Source: JAOABV01 sp964473505 (lineage in GTDB: Bacteria; Hydrothermota; Tepidihabitantia; Tepidihabitantales; CAIPLT01). From it: a stretch of DNA of 14,292 nt. The stretch lies in NCBI GenBank assembly GCA_964473505.1, contig CAYYPG010000052.1:1-14292 (forward strand), read 5' to 3'. Position numbers and translations under genes: made by a program. Within the stretch, counting starts at the first letter, position 1. Every line of letters starts with the position of its first letter. This document shows positions 1 to 8,584 of this stretch, in pieces. The notes below the pieces were generated by a model. It had not been told where the DNA came from and made no database searches. It was given only the letters and a program-made list of their open reading frames with translations.

Positions 1-46
1 TTGCGATTTCAAAGTTGGAATTAAAGTTGCGGTTTCTAAGTTGGAA
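1..46. repeat. Two-copy short tandem repeat at left window edge
   Basis: Two 20-nt copies with the pattern TTGCGRTTTCWAAGTTGGAA lie at 1-20 and 27-46, differing at two positions, with a 6-nt spacer (period 26). They sit immediately upstream of the promoter of the first gene and start at the window edge, so more copies may lie to the left. The function is unknown. There are too few copies and the spacing is too short for a CRISPR array. An intergenic repeat family or an operator pair are both possible. Confidence 0.6.
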
Positions 47-57
47 CGACAAAAAAC

Positions 58-86
58 TTGACAACCTTCTGTTTTATAATTATAAT
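58..86 (+). promoter_or_regulatory. Consensus sigma-70-type promoter abutting the start codon
   Basis: A perfect TTGACA (58-63) is followed by a 17-nt spacer and a perfect TATAAT (81-86). The expected transcription start is about 93-96, and the ATG of the large secreted protein is at 96. The mRNA would therefore have no leader or only about 3 nt, and no Shine-Dalgarno sequence is present. A second TATAAT at 75-80 is too close to the -35 box to pair with it. Confidence 0.8.
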
Positions 87-95
87 TAGTATACT

Positions 96-3000
96 ATGAA
101 TACTAAAAAAATATTTATTTCTTATGTTTTAATATTATTTTCAGGATTTTTTATCGTCATATTCAGTAATTCAGTTACATCACCTAAATCAATCCTATCC
201 CCTATATCCCTTATTGCTCCGGAGAGAACAATTTTTGTTGCCAAATCTCTTTCTTGGAAACCAGAAATAATTGAATACGATAACAATCTATCCTTACCTT
301 CATCTCAGGGTCTTTCTCTAATCACCCAGCCTTCAGCACTTCTGCTAAGCGGCTCAGGGTTAGACACTCTTCGTAACCACGACAATACGCCAGACAGTTA
401 TTTCACGACCGATTCTGTATACTTTGTCACCCGATTAACCATGCCGACTTTATCCGCATCACAATGTACTGTAAAAGCAATTCGTTATGCTTTATATCGT
501 TCGACGAGTACTGCTCCTGCTCCTTGCAGTTTGATAATTTACCGAGACACGATTGTAAACAATATTCATCAACCAGGCCAACCCGTATTTAAATATATGC
601 ATACTATCAGTAGTTGGCAAGCCGGTTTCTATCTCTGGTTTAGTTTAATTTTTACTACTTCTAATATTACATTCAATCCTGGTGAACATTTCTGGGTCGG
701 TATCTTTTTCCTAACATCAGATGTTTATCAACTCATTGACGGTACAGTCAATGCTGATACCACCAGAAATGCCCGAAAAATTCCTGGACAAGCTTGGAGA
801 TATTATAATTATGATTTTCTGCAAGAAGCCGTAGTAAGTTATACACCTTTAGATAATAACATCGGCACAGAGCAAATTATAGATGTTGATAAAGTGCAAA
901 AGAGTGATACGACAATATTAATCAAAGCCAAAGTAAAGAATTATGGTCGGAACACTTTAGCTCCTGGTATTCCAGTGATTCTGCAAATCACAGGTAGCGA
1001 GACCTATATGGATACTGCTTATACTCAAACTTCACTTATTCGTAATGCAACGGAAATAATTACATTTGAACCGGCGTGGTATATCCCTAATCAAACTGGC
1101 GATTGGCAAATAAAAGTTTGGACCGAATTGAGTGGAGACCCGATTCCCAGTAATGATACAGCTCGCCATACAATGTTTGTCTATACTCATGGCTACCGAC
1201 AAACTTTTGCATCAATCGATTTTCCACCTGCAGGCTGGACAATATATAATTTTAATGGTGGCAATCAATGGCTCATAGATACTTTCAGATATTATACAAG
1301 ACCTGGTTGTGTGCGTATCCTTTACGACCAATATCCATATTGGCCTAATAATGACTGGTTAATAAGCCCTCGAGTCGCCTGCGCTCCTAATGATTCAATA
1401 ATCTTTTGGTACCGAGCTGCATCCACTAGCTATACCGAAACCTTGCTAATTCGTATCTCTTCAGCCAATACGCTTGATACGGCAAATTTTGTTTTATTAG
1501 ATAGAATCATTACTAATAATACTGAATGGCAACGAAAAGTCATTCAATTAAATCTAATAGACAGTACTAATTTATACATTGCATTCCATTATCGATGTTT
1601 TGATAAATTTTGGATTGGTTTAGATGATATCATATTACCCGAACCAATTCCTCACTATGATTTTTTTGCTGAAAGATTTGATGCACCGAATTTACCAATC
1701 ATTATCGATTCAGTTTATTCTCCCAAGGCATCTTTCCGTAATAATAGCATTAATACTCGTGCCTCAGATGTTTGGGTCTTTTATCAAATTACCGGTCACA
1801 CAATAAATTATATTGATTCGGCTGAAGTCCTCTCTTTAGAAGAAGGTGAACTTTGTACTATTACTTTTAACCTATTTAATCCCACAGAATTCGATACCAT
1901 TACACTAAAAACTTGGACGATAAATCCGAATGACCAAAACCGCTCAAATGATACCTTGACACGAACCGCGGTCATCGCACCAAAATTTCAAACAATTCCC
2001 TATACCGCGAACTTCAATGAAAAATGGGGTCCTTATGGCGATAATCCGCCGTGGGGTGGTTGGCAAATTATTGCTGGAGGCACAGAATATCCTGCAAGCT
2101 GGAACACTAATGACTGGTATCGTGATACTTGTCGTTATGGTACTAATATCCGAACCATTGCCAAAATCTTTTTCAGTCCAAGAGAAAACCATGACGACCG
2201 TTTAATTTCACCTCGATTGAATTGTTCAATTCCAGGAATTTATAATCTCTCTTATTGGCATTGGTACCGTGACTATAATTCACAACGGCGAGATTCCGGA
2301 GCAATCTTGATAAGTAATAATGGCGGATTAACCTGGACCAAAATTGCTCAATATACTAATGTTACTGACTCTGGTCGAAAAGTTCATAATATCTCTGCTT
2401 ATGCGTCAGGCAAATCTGATGTCAGAATCTGTTTTCTTTATGGTGCTTTTGATGAATACTGGTGGTACATTGACGATTTTTCCGTAACGTGGTATCCCTT
2501 GGGACCGACACTGATTTATCCGACTAATAGATTGGAGACATTAGCAACAGTTATTCCTTTCCGTTGGCGTTCAGTTCCTGGTGCCAGTATCTATGAAATA
2601 CAGATAGCCCGTGATTCTTTATTCCAAATTGCTTATTCTGTTATCACGACTGTTGATACTATATATAATCTTCCAATGCCTGGTGGAATCTATTATTGGC
2701 GTGTCCGAGCTGGTTTACCTTATGGTCCCACATCTGAATCCCGAAAATTGACTGTGATACCTCCACCACAACCAATTTACGGCTGGTATAAATTAAAGGA
2801 CATTCCATTAGGCATTAGTGGCAAAAATGTCAAAGACGGTGGTTGCTTAGTTTATTGTCCATTGGATTCTAATGTCTATGTACTAAAAGGCAATAATACT
2901 AACGAATTTTTTGCCTTTAAGATTAAAGATACCTCGTGGACAAATAAACCCGAAATACCTTTTGCCTATTTAGGTGTTGCACCACCAGCACGAAAAGTTA

Positions 3001-4142
3001 AAAAAGGTGCGGCAATGTGCTTTGGCGACACTCTCATTTATGCCATCAAAGGTAACAATGTGGATGAATTTTGGGTGTATAATCCCAAAACTAATATTTG
3101 GACTCAAAAGAAGTCAATACCTGGTGGCTGTGGAAAAGACGGTACAAGTTTAACTTATGTGCCCAGCCTGTTTAAAAATTCATTCCGATTATCAGAGGCT
3201 AAAATTTCACAAACCACTAAACAATCAGAAGATACTTCTTATGTTTATTTACTGAAAGGCTCAAGTAACATTTATGAATTTTATGCTTATCTTGTGAATT
3301 ACGATACCTGGATTATTAAACCGAGTGCGCCTGCCGGTCCGTTCAATAAACCATTTAAAAATGGTTCTGGGATTGTTTTTGATGGTAATTCTCGAATATA
3401 CGCGCTCAAAGGTTCTTCTGTGGTTAACGAGTTTTATTATTATGACCTTATAGGAGATACTTGGGCTTATCGTCCGGGTGACAACTTGCGTGATACTATT
3501 CCGCAAAGGGCCTTTGCAAACATAAATAAGAAAACGAAAGTAAAGGCTGGTGGTGCATTAACCGTGCTTAATAATGAAATTTATGCGATCAAAGGCGGCG
3601 GAGTAAACGAATTCTGGAAATACACTCCAGGAGAATATCAAGGAACTTGGACTTTATTAGATACAATAAGACGCATTGATAAAAAGAGTGTTCCCAAAGC
3701 CGGTGCCGGATTAACCGCCAGCACAAATAAAATCTATCTACAAAAGGGTAACAATACCCGCGAATTCTGGAACTACGTTCCCTACCCGGTTAAAGATATC
3801 ATCGCTGATAACCCAAATCTAATAAATACCGAACCCGCAATTCAAGAAAAAACTACAACCGGTTTCTCACAATTTCAATTTGAGATTAAACCGAACCCTT
3901 GTAAAATTGCTACCTATATTCATTGTAACCTTCCACAACCAAGCCAAATTTCAATTAAACTTTACGACCGAGTCGGCTCATATCTGAAAACACTTAAGGA
4001 ATCTTCTCCGATGTCTGGAAACCATCAAATACCTTTGCAATTAAAAAACATTCCCGCAGGTGTTTATTTTGTTACTATTGATTACATCGGCGTCGACCAA
4101 GAACTGAAAGGTAAAAAAGTCCTGAAACTAATTAAGGAATAA
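96..4142 (+). CDS. Large secreted multidomain protein with kelch-like propeller and T9SS-type sorting tail
   Basis: 1348 residues, probably exported and attached to or released from the cell surface; its ligand or enzymatic role cannot be told from sequence. Residues 1-27 form a signal peptide (Lys-Lys, then a long hydrophobic core). The architecture then reads: a beta-rich region (about 70-250), CARDB-like domain (258-362), choice-of-anchor-J/MAM-like domain (366-516, with NDWLISPR), second CARDB-like domain (527-628), second anchor-J-like domain (632-800, with DDRLISPR), fibronectin-III-like domain (803-890), and six kelch-like repeats (about 897-1230). Each repeat carries a (I/V)Yx2KG then EF-aromatic motif. 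Residues 1261-1348 resemble a type A Por/T9SS sorting domain (KPNP, LYDRVG, AGVYFV, final KKVLKLIKE). The ATG at 96 is fixed by the signal peptide and the adjoining promoter. It looks monocistronic, with 174 nt and a new promoter before the next gene. Domain names come from motif recognition, not a profile search. Confidence 0.9.
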   Translation: MNTKKIFISYVLILFSGFFIVIFSNSVTSPKSILSPISLIAPERTIFVAKSLSWKPEIIEYDNNLSLPSSQGLSLITQPSALLLSGSGLDTLRNHDNTPDSYFTTDSVYFVTRLTMPTLSASQCTVKAIRYALYRSTSTAPAPCSLIIYRDTIVNNIHQPGQPVFKYMHTISSWQAGFYLWFSLIFTTSNITFNPGEHFWVGIFFLTSDVYQLIDGTVNADTTRNARKIPGQAWRYYNYDFLQEAVVSYTPLDNNIGTEQIIDVDKVQKSDTTILIKAKVKNYGRNTLAPGIPVILQITGSETYMDTAYTQTSLIRNATEIITFEPAWYIPNQTGDWQIKVWTELSGDPIPSNDTARHTMFVYTHGYRQTFASIDFPPAGWTIYNFNGGNQWLIDTFRYYTRPGCVRILYDQYPYWPNNDWLISPRVACAPNDSIIFWYRAASTSYTETLLIRISSANTLDTANFVLLDRIITNNTEWQRKVIQLNLIDSTNLYIAFHYRCFDKFWIGLDDIILPEPIPHYDFFAERFDAPNLPIIIDSVYSPKASFRNNSINTRASDVWVFYQITGHTINYIDSAEVLSLEEGELCTITFNLFNPTEFDTITLKTWTINPNDQNRSNDTLTRTAVIAPKFQTIPYTANFNEKWGPYGDNPPWGGWQIIAGGTEYPASWNTNDWYRDTCRYGTNIRTIAKIFFSPRENHDDRLISPRLNCSIPGIYNLSYWHWYRDYNSQRRDSGAILISNNGGLTWTKIAQYTNVTDSGRKVHNISAYASGKSDVRICFLYGAFDEYWWYIDDFSVTWYPLGPTLIYPTNRLETLATVIPFRWRSVPGASIYEIQIARDSLFQIAYSVITTVDTIYNLPMPGGIYYWRVRAGLPYGPTSESRKLTVIPPPQPIYGWYKLKDIPLGISGKNVKDGGCLVYCPLDSNVYVLKGNNTNEFFAFKIKDTSWTNKPEIPFAYLGVAPPARKVKKGAAMCFGDTLIYAIKGNNVDEFWVYNPKTNIWTQKKSIPGGCGKDGTSLTYVPSLFKNSFRLSEAKISQTTKQSEDTSYVYLLKGSSNIYEFYAYLVNYDTWIIKPSAPAGPFNKPFKNGSGIVFDGNSRIYALKGSSVVNEFYYYDLIGDTWAYRPGDNLRDTIPQRAFANINKKTKVKAGGALTVLNNEIYAIKGGGVNEFWKYTPGEYQGTWTLLDTIRRIDKKSVPKAGAGLTASTNKIYLQKGNNTREFWNYVPYPVKDIIADNPNLINTEPAIQEKTTTGFSQFQFEIKPNPCKIATYIHCNLPQPSQISIKLYDRVGSYLKTLKESSPMSGNHQIPLQLKNIPAGVYFVTIDYIGVDQELKGKKVLKLIKE

Positions 4143-4282
4143 ATGTGTAGTAAAGATAGGTACTAAGTTTATACACCACCCAACAAAATAAGTTCTGAAA
4201 TAAATAAAAGAAATAACTGTTCAAAAATCACTTCTAATAATTTAATAGGTTAAAACCCAGAACACTAAATACATTTATTAAC

Positions 4283-4311
4283 TTGCAAAGGAGAAAAAGC
4301 GGCATTATAAT
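4283..4311 (+). promoter_or_regulatory. Promoter of the DUF4175-like gene, -10 box 5 nt from ATG
   Basis: TTGCAA (4283-4288), a 17-nt spacer and a perfect TATAAT (4306-4311) precede the ATG at 4317, so transcription should begin at or next to the start codon. AAAGGAG (4287-4293) resembles a Shine-Dalgarno site but ends 23 nt before the ATG. It lies inside the promoter spacer, so it would not be in the mRNA. The rest of the 4143-4316 gap is AT-rich and shows no clear terminator. Confidence 0.7.
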
Positions 4312-4316
4312 AATAT

Positions 4317-7300
4317 ATGGATTTATATCAACGGTTTAAATATTTTCGTCAGCGATATCTTGGCAATCAAATAGTTTTTACAAGTCTAATCTTCATTGCT
4401 GTTTCCATATTTTTATTAATACTGATTACTGGTCTTTATTTCCCCAGATTAATTTTATTGGTCCTGGTAGTTATTCCATTTTATTTTGGATATAATATTT
4501 CGCAGCATACCTTTCTCAAATTAGCCCAGAAAATCGAAGATAGATTCTCTTCGATTAAGAATAAATTGATTCCCGCATTACAACTATATCGATATCAACA
4601 AAAGCAAGATACGCGAAAAGAACAATATTCTTCGGAACTTATTACTGCGGCAATCAAGCAAGTTGACGATATAATCAAAAATTTACCCTTGAACGTACTC
4701 ATTAATTATAAGAAAACTCGTTATGCACTAATCGCGACAATTTTACTGTTTTTACTAATTTTGGGATTTGCACTCCTTCAGCCAATTCATTTTCGATTCG
4801 GTTGGACTTTAGCATTTTCTCCGTCCCGGGATCCTATTACCTTAAAGATTCAACCAGGAAACATCATTGTTAATAAAGATAGTATTATTCATATAAATCT
4901 AAGCATCGTTGCACCCATTAAAAATTTGTCTGCCACTATATATGCTAAAGGCTTAAGATTTGCCGGTAAAGAATCTTTATCTGTTAAGATCAAAGCCGAT
5001 AAAGAGTTTTCCTATTATACTATAGTTAGGTCTAAAATAGGTGTTCCCATTAAAAGAAGTTCAGTTTATCAGGTTAAACTTTTTCAACCTATTGAGATCA
5101 CCGATATCGTTTTTTCGTATCATTATCCAGGTTATACCAAACTTCCGTTCTCTAAACATCGCACTCAGGAGATAAATACTTTACTCGGTACTACAGTCGA
5201 TTTTCAAGGAACTGCATCGGATTCTTTAGTAGCCGTATATCGTATTAACTCAATCGGTTCAATCGAAACTTTAAGTATCAAGGGTAAAGAATTTAAGGGC
5301 AGTTTTATCGTAACCAAACCTGATTCATTTCATATTATACTTAAAGGCGTCCAAGAAACTCAAGGCAAATCAGCTTGGTTTTCAATTCGGCCACGATTAG
5401 ATGAATCACCATATGTCCGAATCTTTGCCCCTGGTCGTGATATTGATGTTCCGGCAAATATGCAGGTATTAATTGGTATGTATGGTATTGATGATTTTGG
5501 TATCAGTCGTTTTGTTTTATCTTATCACAAATCAACCAGCGAGGATACGTTTCGCATTTCAGTAAAATCAAGTTTTGGTAAGAAAGAAGATACAGTTTAC
5601 TATCTATGGGACTTAAATAAGATTATCTTTTTACCTGGAGAAGAAATTGCTTATTATGCCTTGATTTATGACAATGACGCCGTTTCCGGAAATAAGTCCA
5701 GCCGAAGTGAAATTTATACTATAAGATTTCCAACACTCAATGAAATCTACTCTCAGGTTACTGAAAAGACGCAATCGACGATTGAAAAGCTGACACCCTT
5801 AGCTAAAACCGAGCAGCGAATCTCCCAACAATTGGAAAAAATAACTGATAAATTAAAAGAGTATCGGTCTTTAGATTGGGAAGAAAAGTCTTCTCTGTCT
5901 GAAATATTAGCGGAAAAGCAAAAATTAATTTCTGAAATTAAGTCCTTACATGACGAAATTAATAATGCTATTTCTGACCTGTATCGTGGCTTAATGATTG
6001 ATAAGGAGACATTAGATAAACTTCAGGAGATTAGTAAGATCCTTTCAGAAATTATTCCTCAAGACCTAAAAGAAAAATTACAAAATTTAGCCGAACTGAC
6101 CTTACAAAAAAATCCTGATTTGGCAAAATCCTTAGAACAACTTCAACTTTCTTCTGAAGAAATGGAAAAAGCGATATCTCGCGCCTTGGAGTTATTAAAA
6201 AATCTGCAAAAAGAAGCCCTCTTAAAATCATTATCCCGTAAAGCCGAAGAAATATTTAAACAACAGACTCAACTCCACAATCGCATAGATACCGAAAAAC
6301 CAACGAATCTTCTGCAACCCCAAACACAAATCGGTGAAGAAATTAATGATTTACAAAACCAAATTAATGAACTCAGCAATAAATTTGATGATAGTCTCAT
6401 TCAGACCCAACTTGCTGAAATCAGCCAAGAACTCAATAAAATGCAGTTATCGTCTCAAGTCAAGGCGATTACGGAAAATCTTGCGCAAAATCGGAAAGGT
6501 CAAGCCAAGAAAAGTTCTCAAGAACTATTAGAAGACCTAAAACGATTGAAAGACCGTCTTCAAGAATTGGCAGATAAATATAAACAAAATCAGCAATTCG
6601 CAATTATGGAAAGTTTATTGAAAAACGCTATGGCTTTAAATCTCCTTTCGCACGAGCAAGAACAATTGATTAATCAGTCAAATCAGTCTTTAACTCCCAA
6701 TCTGGTTTTAACCCAAATGCGTTTAGTAGAAGCAACTCGTGTTTTAGCCGAAAGTGTTGCCAGTCTTGCCGAAAAATCTATTTTAATACCTCTTCACTGG
6801 ACTAAGGATTTGGTAAAAACATTTACCTTAATGGAACAAGCGGCCACATTGATTGAAGATGCCTTGCATAATAATGCGCGCATAACCCAAGCCCAAAATC
6901 TGCAAAAAGATGCCATTGGGCAGATGGATAAACTTACTTTACAAATTCTCCAATTTTTGGCAAGAGGACAAATGCAGGGTGGTTTTGGTGGCGGTTTGGA
7001 AAGTCTCTTACAAGCCTTATCCCAACTCACTGCCGAACAAATGATGTTGGGACAACAAATGGGAGGAATACTTCCTTTACCAATGCCAGGGGGCTTATCG
7101 CAAGAACAACTTTCCCAATTACAAAGACTGGCATCTATGCAAAGTCAATTGCGGTCAGCACTTGAGCAATTATTACAAGATATTAATGCGGGTAAATATG
7201 GCGAAATGCCCGGGTTAACTGGTAGTGTTGAAGGTGCGCTTGAAGAGATGACAAATATAGAAAAAGACCTTTCTGAACTTAATATTACTCGACAAACTAT

Positions 7301-7553
7301 TGAACGCCAAGAAAAAGTTATCAACCGAATGTTAGATGCGCAAAGAAGTATCCGACAAAAAGAATATTCAGAAAAACGAGAACGAGAAATCGGAAAAGAT
7401 TATCCGGTACCATTAAGTCCGGTGTTAGATAAAAATTTTGGTGAAACCAAAAAACAATTGCGCGAAGAACTGTTACGTGCATTACGAGAAGGATATCCTC
7501 AAGAATACGAAGCAATGATAAAAAATTATTTTGAGGCCATTATTCAAGAATAG
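4317..7553 (+). CDS. DUF4175-like membrane protein with long coiled coil
   Basis: 1078 residues. Two adjacent membrane segments lie at about 18-40 and 42-62 and a third at about 136-156. A beta-rich, probably extracytoplasmic region follows (about 165-470). A long Gln/Glu/Lys-rich helical coiled coil then runs from about 475 to 880, followed by a Gly/Met/Gln-rich stretch (about 884-930, with GGFGGG) and another helical segment. The C-terminus has a conserved-looking LDAQRSIRQKEYSEKRE block (1006-1022) and ends PQEYEAMIKNYFEAIIQE. This architecture and tail match large DUF4175-type proteins known from Bacteroidetes, planctomycetes and related bacteria, where they often sit near BatA/VWA genes; no such gene is in this window. 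The biochemical role is unknown. A scaffold linking inner membrane and periplasm is only a guess. The ATG at 4317 has an in-frame stop just upstream (4311-4313), so this start is secure. Confidence 0.85.
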   Translation: MDLYQRFKYFRQRYLGNQIVFTSLIFIAVSIFLLILITGLYFPRLILLVLVVIPFYFGYNISQHTFLKLAQKIEDRFSSIKNKLIPALQLYRYQQKQDTRKEQYSSELITAAIKQVDDIIKNLPLNVLINYKKTRYALIATILLFLLILGFALLQPIHFRFGWTLAFSPSRDPITLKIQPGNIIVNKDSIIHINLSIVAPIKNLSATIYAKGLRFAGKESLSVKIKADKEFSYYTIVRSKIGVPIKRSSVYQVKLFQPIEITDIVFSYHYPGYTKLPFSKHRTQEINTLLGTTVDFQGTASDSLVAVYRINSIGSIETLSIKGKEFKGSFIVTKPDSFHIILKGVQETQGKSAWFSIRPRLDESPYVRIFAPGRDIDVPANMQVLIGMYGIDDFGISRFVLSYHKSTSEDTFRISVKSSFGKKEDTVYYLWDLNKIIFLPGEEIAYYALIYDNDAVSGNKSSRSEIYTIRFPTLNEIYSQVTEKTQSTIEKLTPLAKTEQRISQQLEKITDKLKEYRSLDWEEKSSLSEILAEKQKLISEIKSLHDEINNAISDLYRGLMIDKETLDKLQEISKILSEIIPQDLKEKLQNLAELTLQKNPDLAKSLEQLQLSSEEMEKAISRALELLKNLQKEALLKSLSRKAEEIFKQQTQLHNRIDTEKPTNLLQPQTQIGEEINDLQNQINELSNKFDDSLIQTQLAEISQELNKMQLSSQVKAITENLAQNRKGQAKKSSQELLEDLKRLKDRLQELADKYKQNQQFAIMESLLKNAMALNLLSHEQEQLINQSNQSLTPNLVLTQMRLVEATRVLAESVASLAEKSILIPLHWTKDLVKTFTLMEQAATLIEDALHNNARITQAQNLQKDAIGQMDKLTLQILQFLARGQMQGGFGGGLESLLQALSQLTAEQMMLGQQMGGILPLPMPGGLSQEQLSQLQRLASMQSQLRSALEQLLQDINAGKYGEMPGLTGSVEGALEEMTNIEKDLSELNITRQTIERQEKVINRMLDAQRSIRQKEYSEKREREIGKDYPVPLSPVLDKNFGETKKQLREELLRALREGYPQEYEAMIKNYFEAIIQE

Positions 7554-7563
7554 ATTAATAATA

Positions 7564-8445
7564 ATGAGACAAATTAGACAAATCACAAGTCGCAAATTGC
7601 CCGAGGTTATACAGCAACTGTTATTAATCTTTAAATTGCGAGTAAACCTTAAAAAAGAAACAAATTTCTCTTTCCGACTTTTGTGCCTTCGTACTTTCGG
7701 ATTATTGTTCGTATGTACTTTACTTTTAGCCCAATCTAAAAATCTTTCAGACTCGATTGATTATTATCAATCGCTGATAAAAAAGACGCCTAATAATGAG
7801 CAAGCTTGGTTGGGATTACAAAAGACTTTAATTCAAAATGGTGATTTGAAAACCGCCCAGAAACTCTCAAAATATGATTTAACTGACCGATTGTTTTGGG
7901 GGCATATTAAGGTTCTCTTTTTTGCCCAGCAATTTGATACTCTTCCTCGATTTATTTCCGAACTAGCGATAAAATTTCCCAAAAGTCCATATCTTAATGA
8001 TGCCCTGGAATTAGGAATATTAGTTGCTGAAACCAAAAATACTCAAAACGAATTAAAAGCCTATGCCCATGCTTATTTTGATTATGAAATCGGTGACTTT
8101 GATAACGCAATTAAAGAATGTAAACAATTAATTGTCAAATCGAATAAAGTCTCGGAATATGCCTATTTACTTTTGAATAAGATTTATCAAGCTAAAGTCG
8201 AAGTTAATCAATCAATTGCAACTTTGAACGAATTTGTCCAAAAATTTCCACAAAGTGTTCTTAATCCTAAAGCCCGTTATGAAATGGCAATAATTTATTT
8301 AGAATCGCTTAAAGATACAATCACTGCTCGTACCTTATTAGAGGAACTAATTAACGACTTTCCATCATCTATGCAAAGTTATTTTGCTCGTGCCAAATTA
8401 GCTATCATTGACGCAAATGAGAAAAAAGGCAACAAAATTCGATAG
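7564..8445 (+). CDS. Exported TPR-repeat protein
   Basis: 293 residues from the ATG at 7564, ten nt after the stop of the DUF4175-like gene, so it is probably co-transcribed and translationally coupled. A hydrophobic segment at about 37-56 (LLFVCTLLLAQS) looks like a signal peptide core. The remainder is all-helical with degenerate tetratricopeptide units near residues 60-92, 159-193, 196-229 and 233-268. The last two have the AxYEMAxIYL and DFPSSxxxxxARAKLA pattern seen in periplasmic TPR proteins such as YbgF/BamD relatives. The first 36 residues are basic and unlike a normal signal peptide. A TTG at 7636 would give a conventional signal peptide of about 33 residues, and a TTG at 7531 overlapping the previous gene is also open. 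None of these starts has a Shine-Dalgarno site. The likely role is a protein-protein interaction partner in the envelope, perhaps of the upstream protein; this is inferred from adjacency only. Confidence 0.8.
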   Translation: MRQIRQITSRKLPEVIQQLLLIFKLRVNLKKETNFSFRLLCLRTFGLLFVCTLLLAQSKNLSDSIDYYQSLIKKTPNNEQAWLGLQKTLIQNGDLKTAQKLSKYDLTDRLFWGHIKVLFFAQQFDTLPRFISELAIKFPKSPYLNDALELGILVAETKNTQNELKAYAHAYFDYEIGDFDNAIKECKQLIVKSNKVSEYAYLLLNKIYQAKVEVNQSIATLNEFVQKFPQSVLNPKARYEMAIIYLESLKDTITARTLLEELINDFPSSMQSYFARAKLAIIDANEKKGNKIR

Positions 8446-8572
8446 TTAAATGCAGACCACGATTTTTGTATTTCACTGAGCGGATGACCAAAATCCAATA
8501 AAATTCATTAATTAATCATATACGATGTTCACCAAAGCAGAATTTATATGAAACTCGATATTGGCCAAAAGG

Positions 8573-8578
8573 TATAAT
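8573..8578 (+). promoter_or_regulatory. -10 box of hypDE, 6 nt from ATG
   Basis: A perfect TATAAT lies 6 nt upstream of the hypD ATG, placing the predicted transcription start at 8585, exactly the A of ATG. The -35 is weak: ATGAAA at 8548-8553 matches TTGACA at 4 of 6 positions with a 19-nt spacer. This suggests either a weak promoter or help from an activator. No Shine-Dalgarno site is seen. The rest of the 8446-8584 gap shows no terminator or RNA structure that I can support. Confidence 0.6.
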
Positions 8579-8584
8579 AACTAA

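Noticed and set aside
1..46. CRISPR array at the left edge
   Set aside because: There are only two 20-nt copies with a 6-nt gap; CRISPR spacers are about 30 nt or longer and no cas gene is present.
8549..8578. Nine-codon mini-ORF (MKLDIGQKV) just before hypD as a leader peptide
   Set aside because: It has no ribosome binding site and ends inside the -10 box of hypD, so it would not be on the main hypD transcript.
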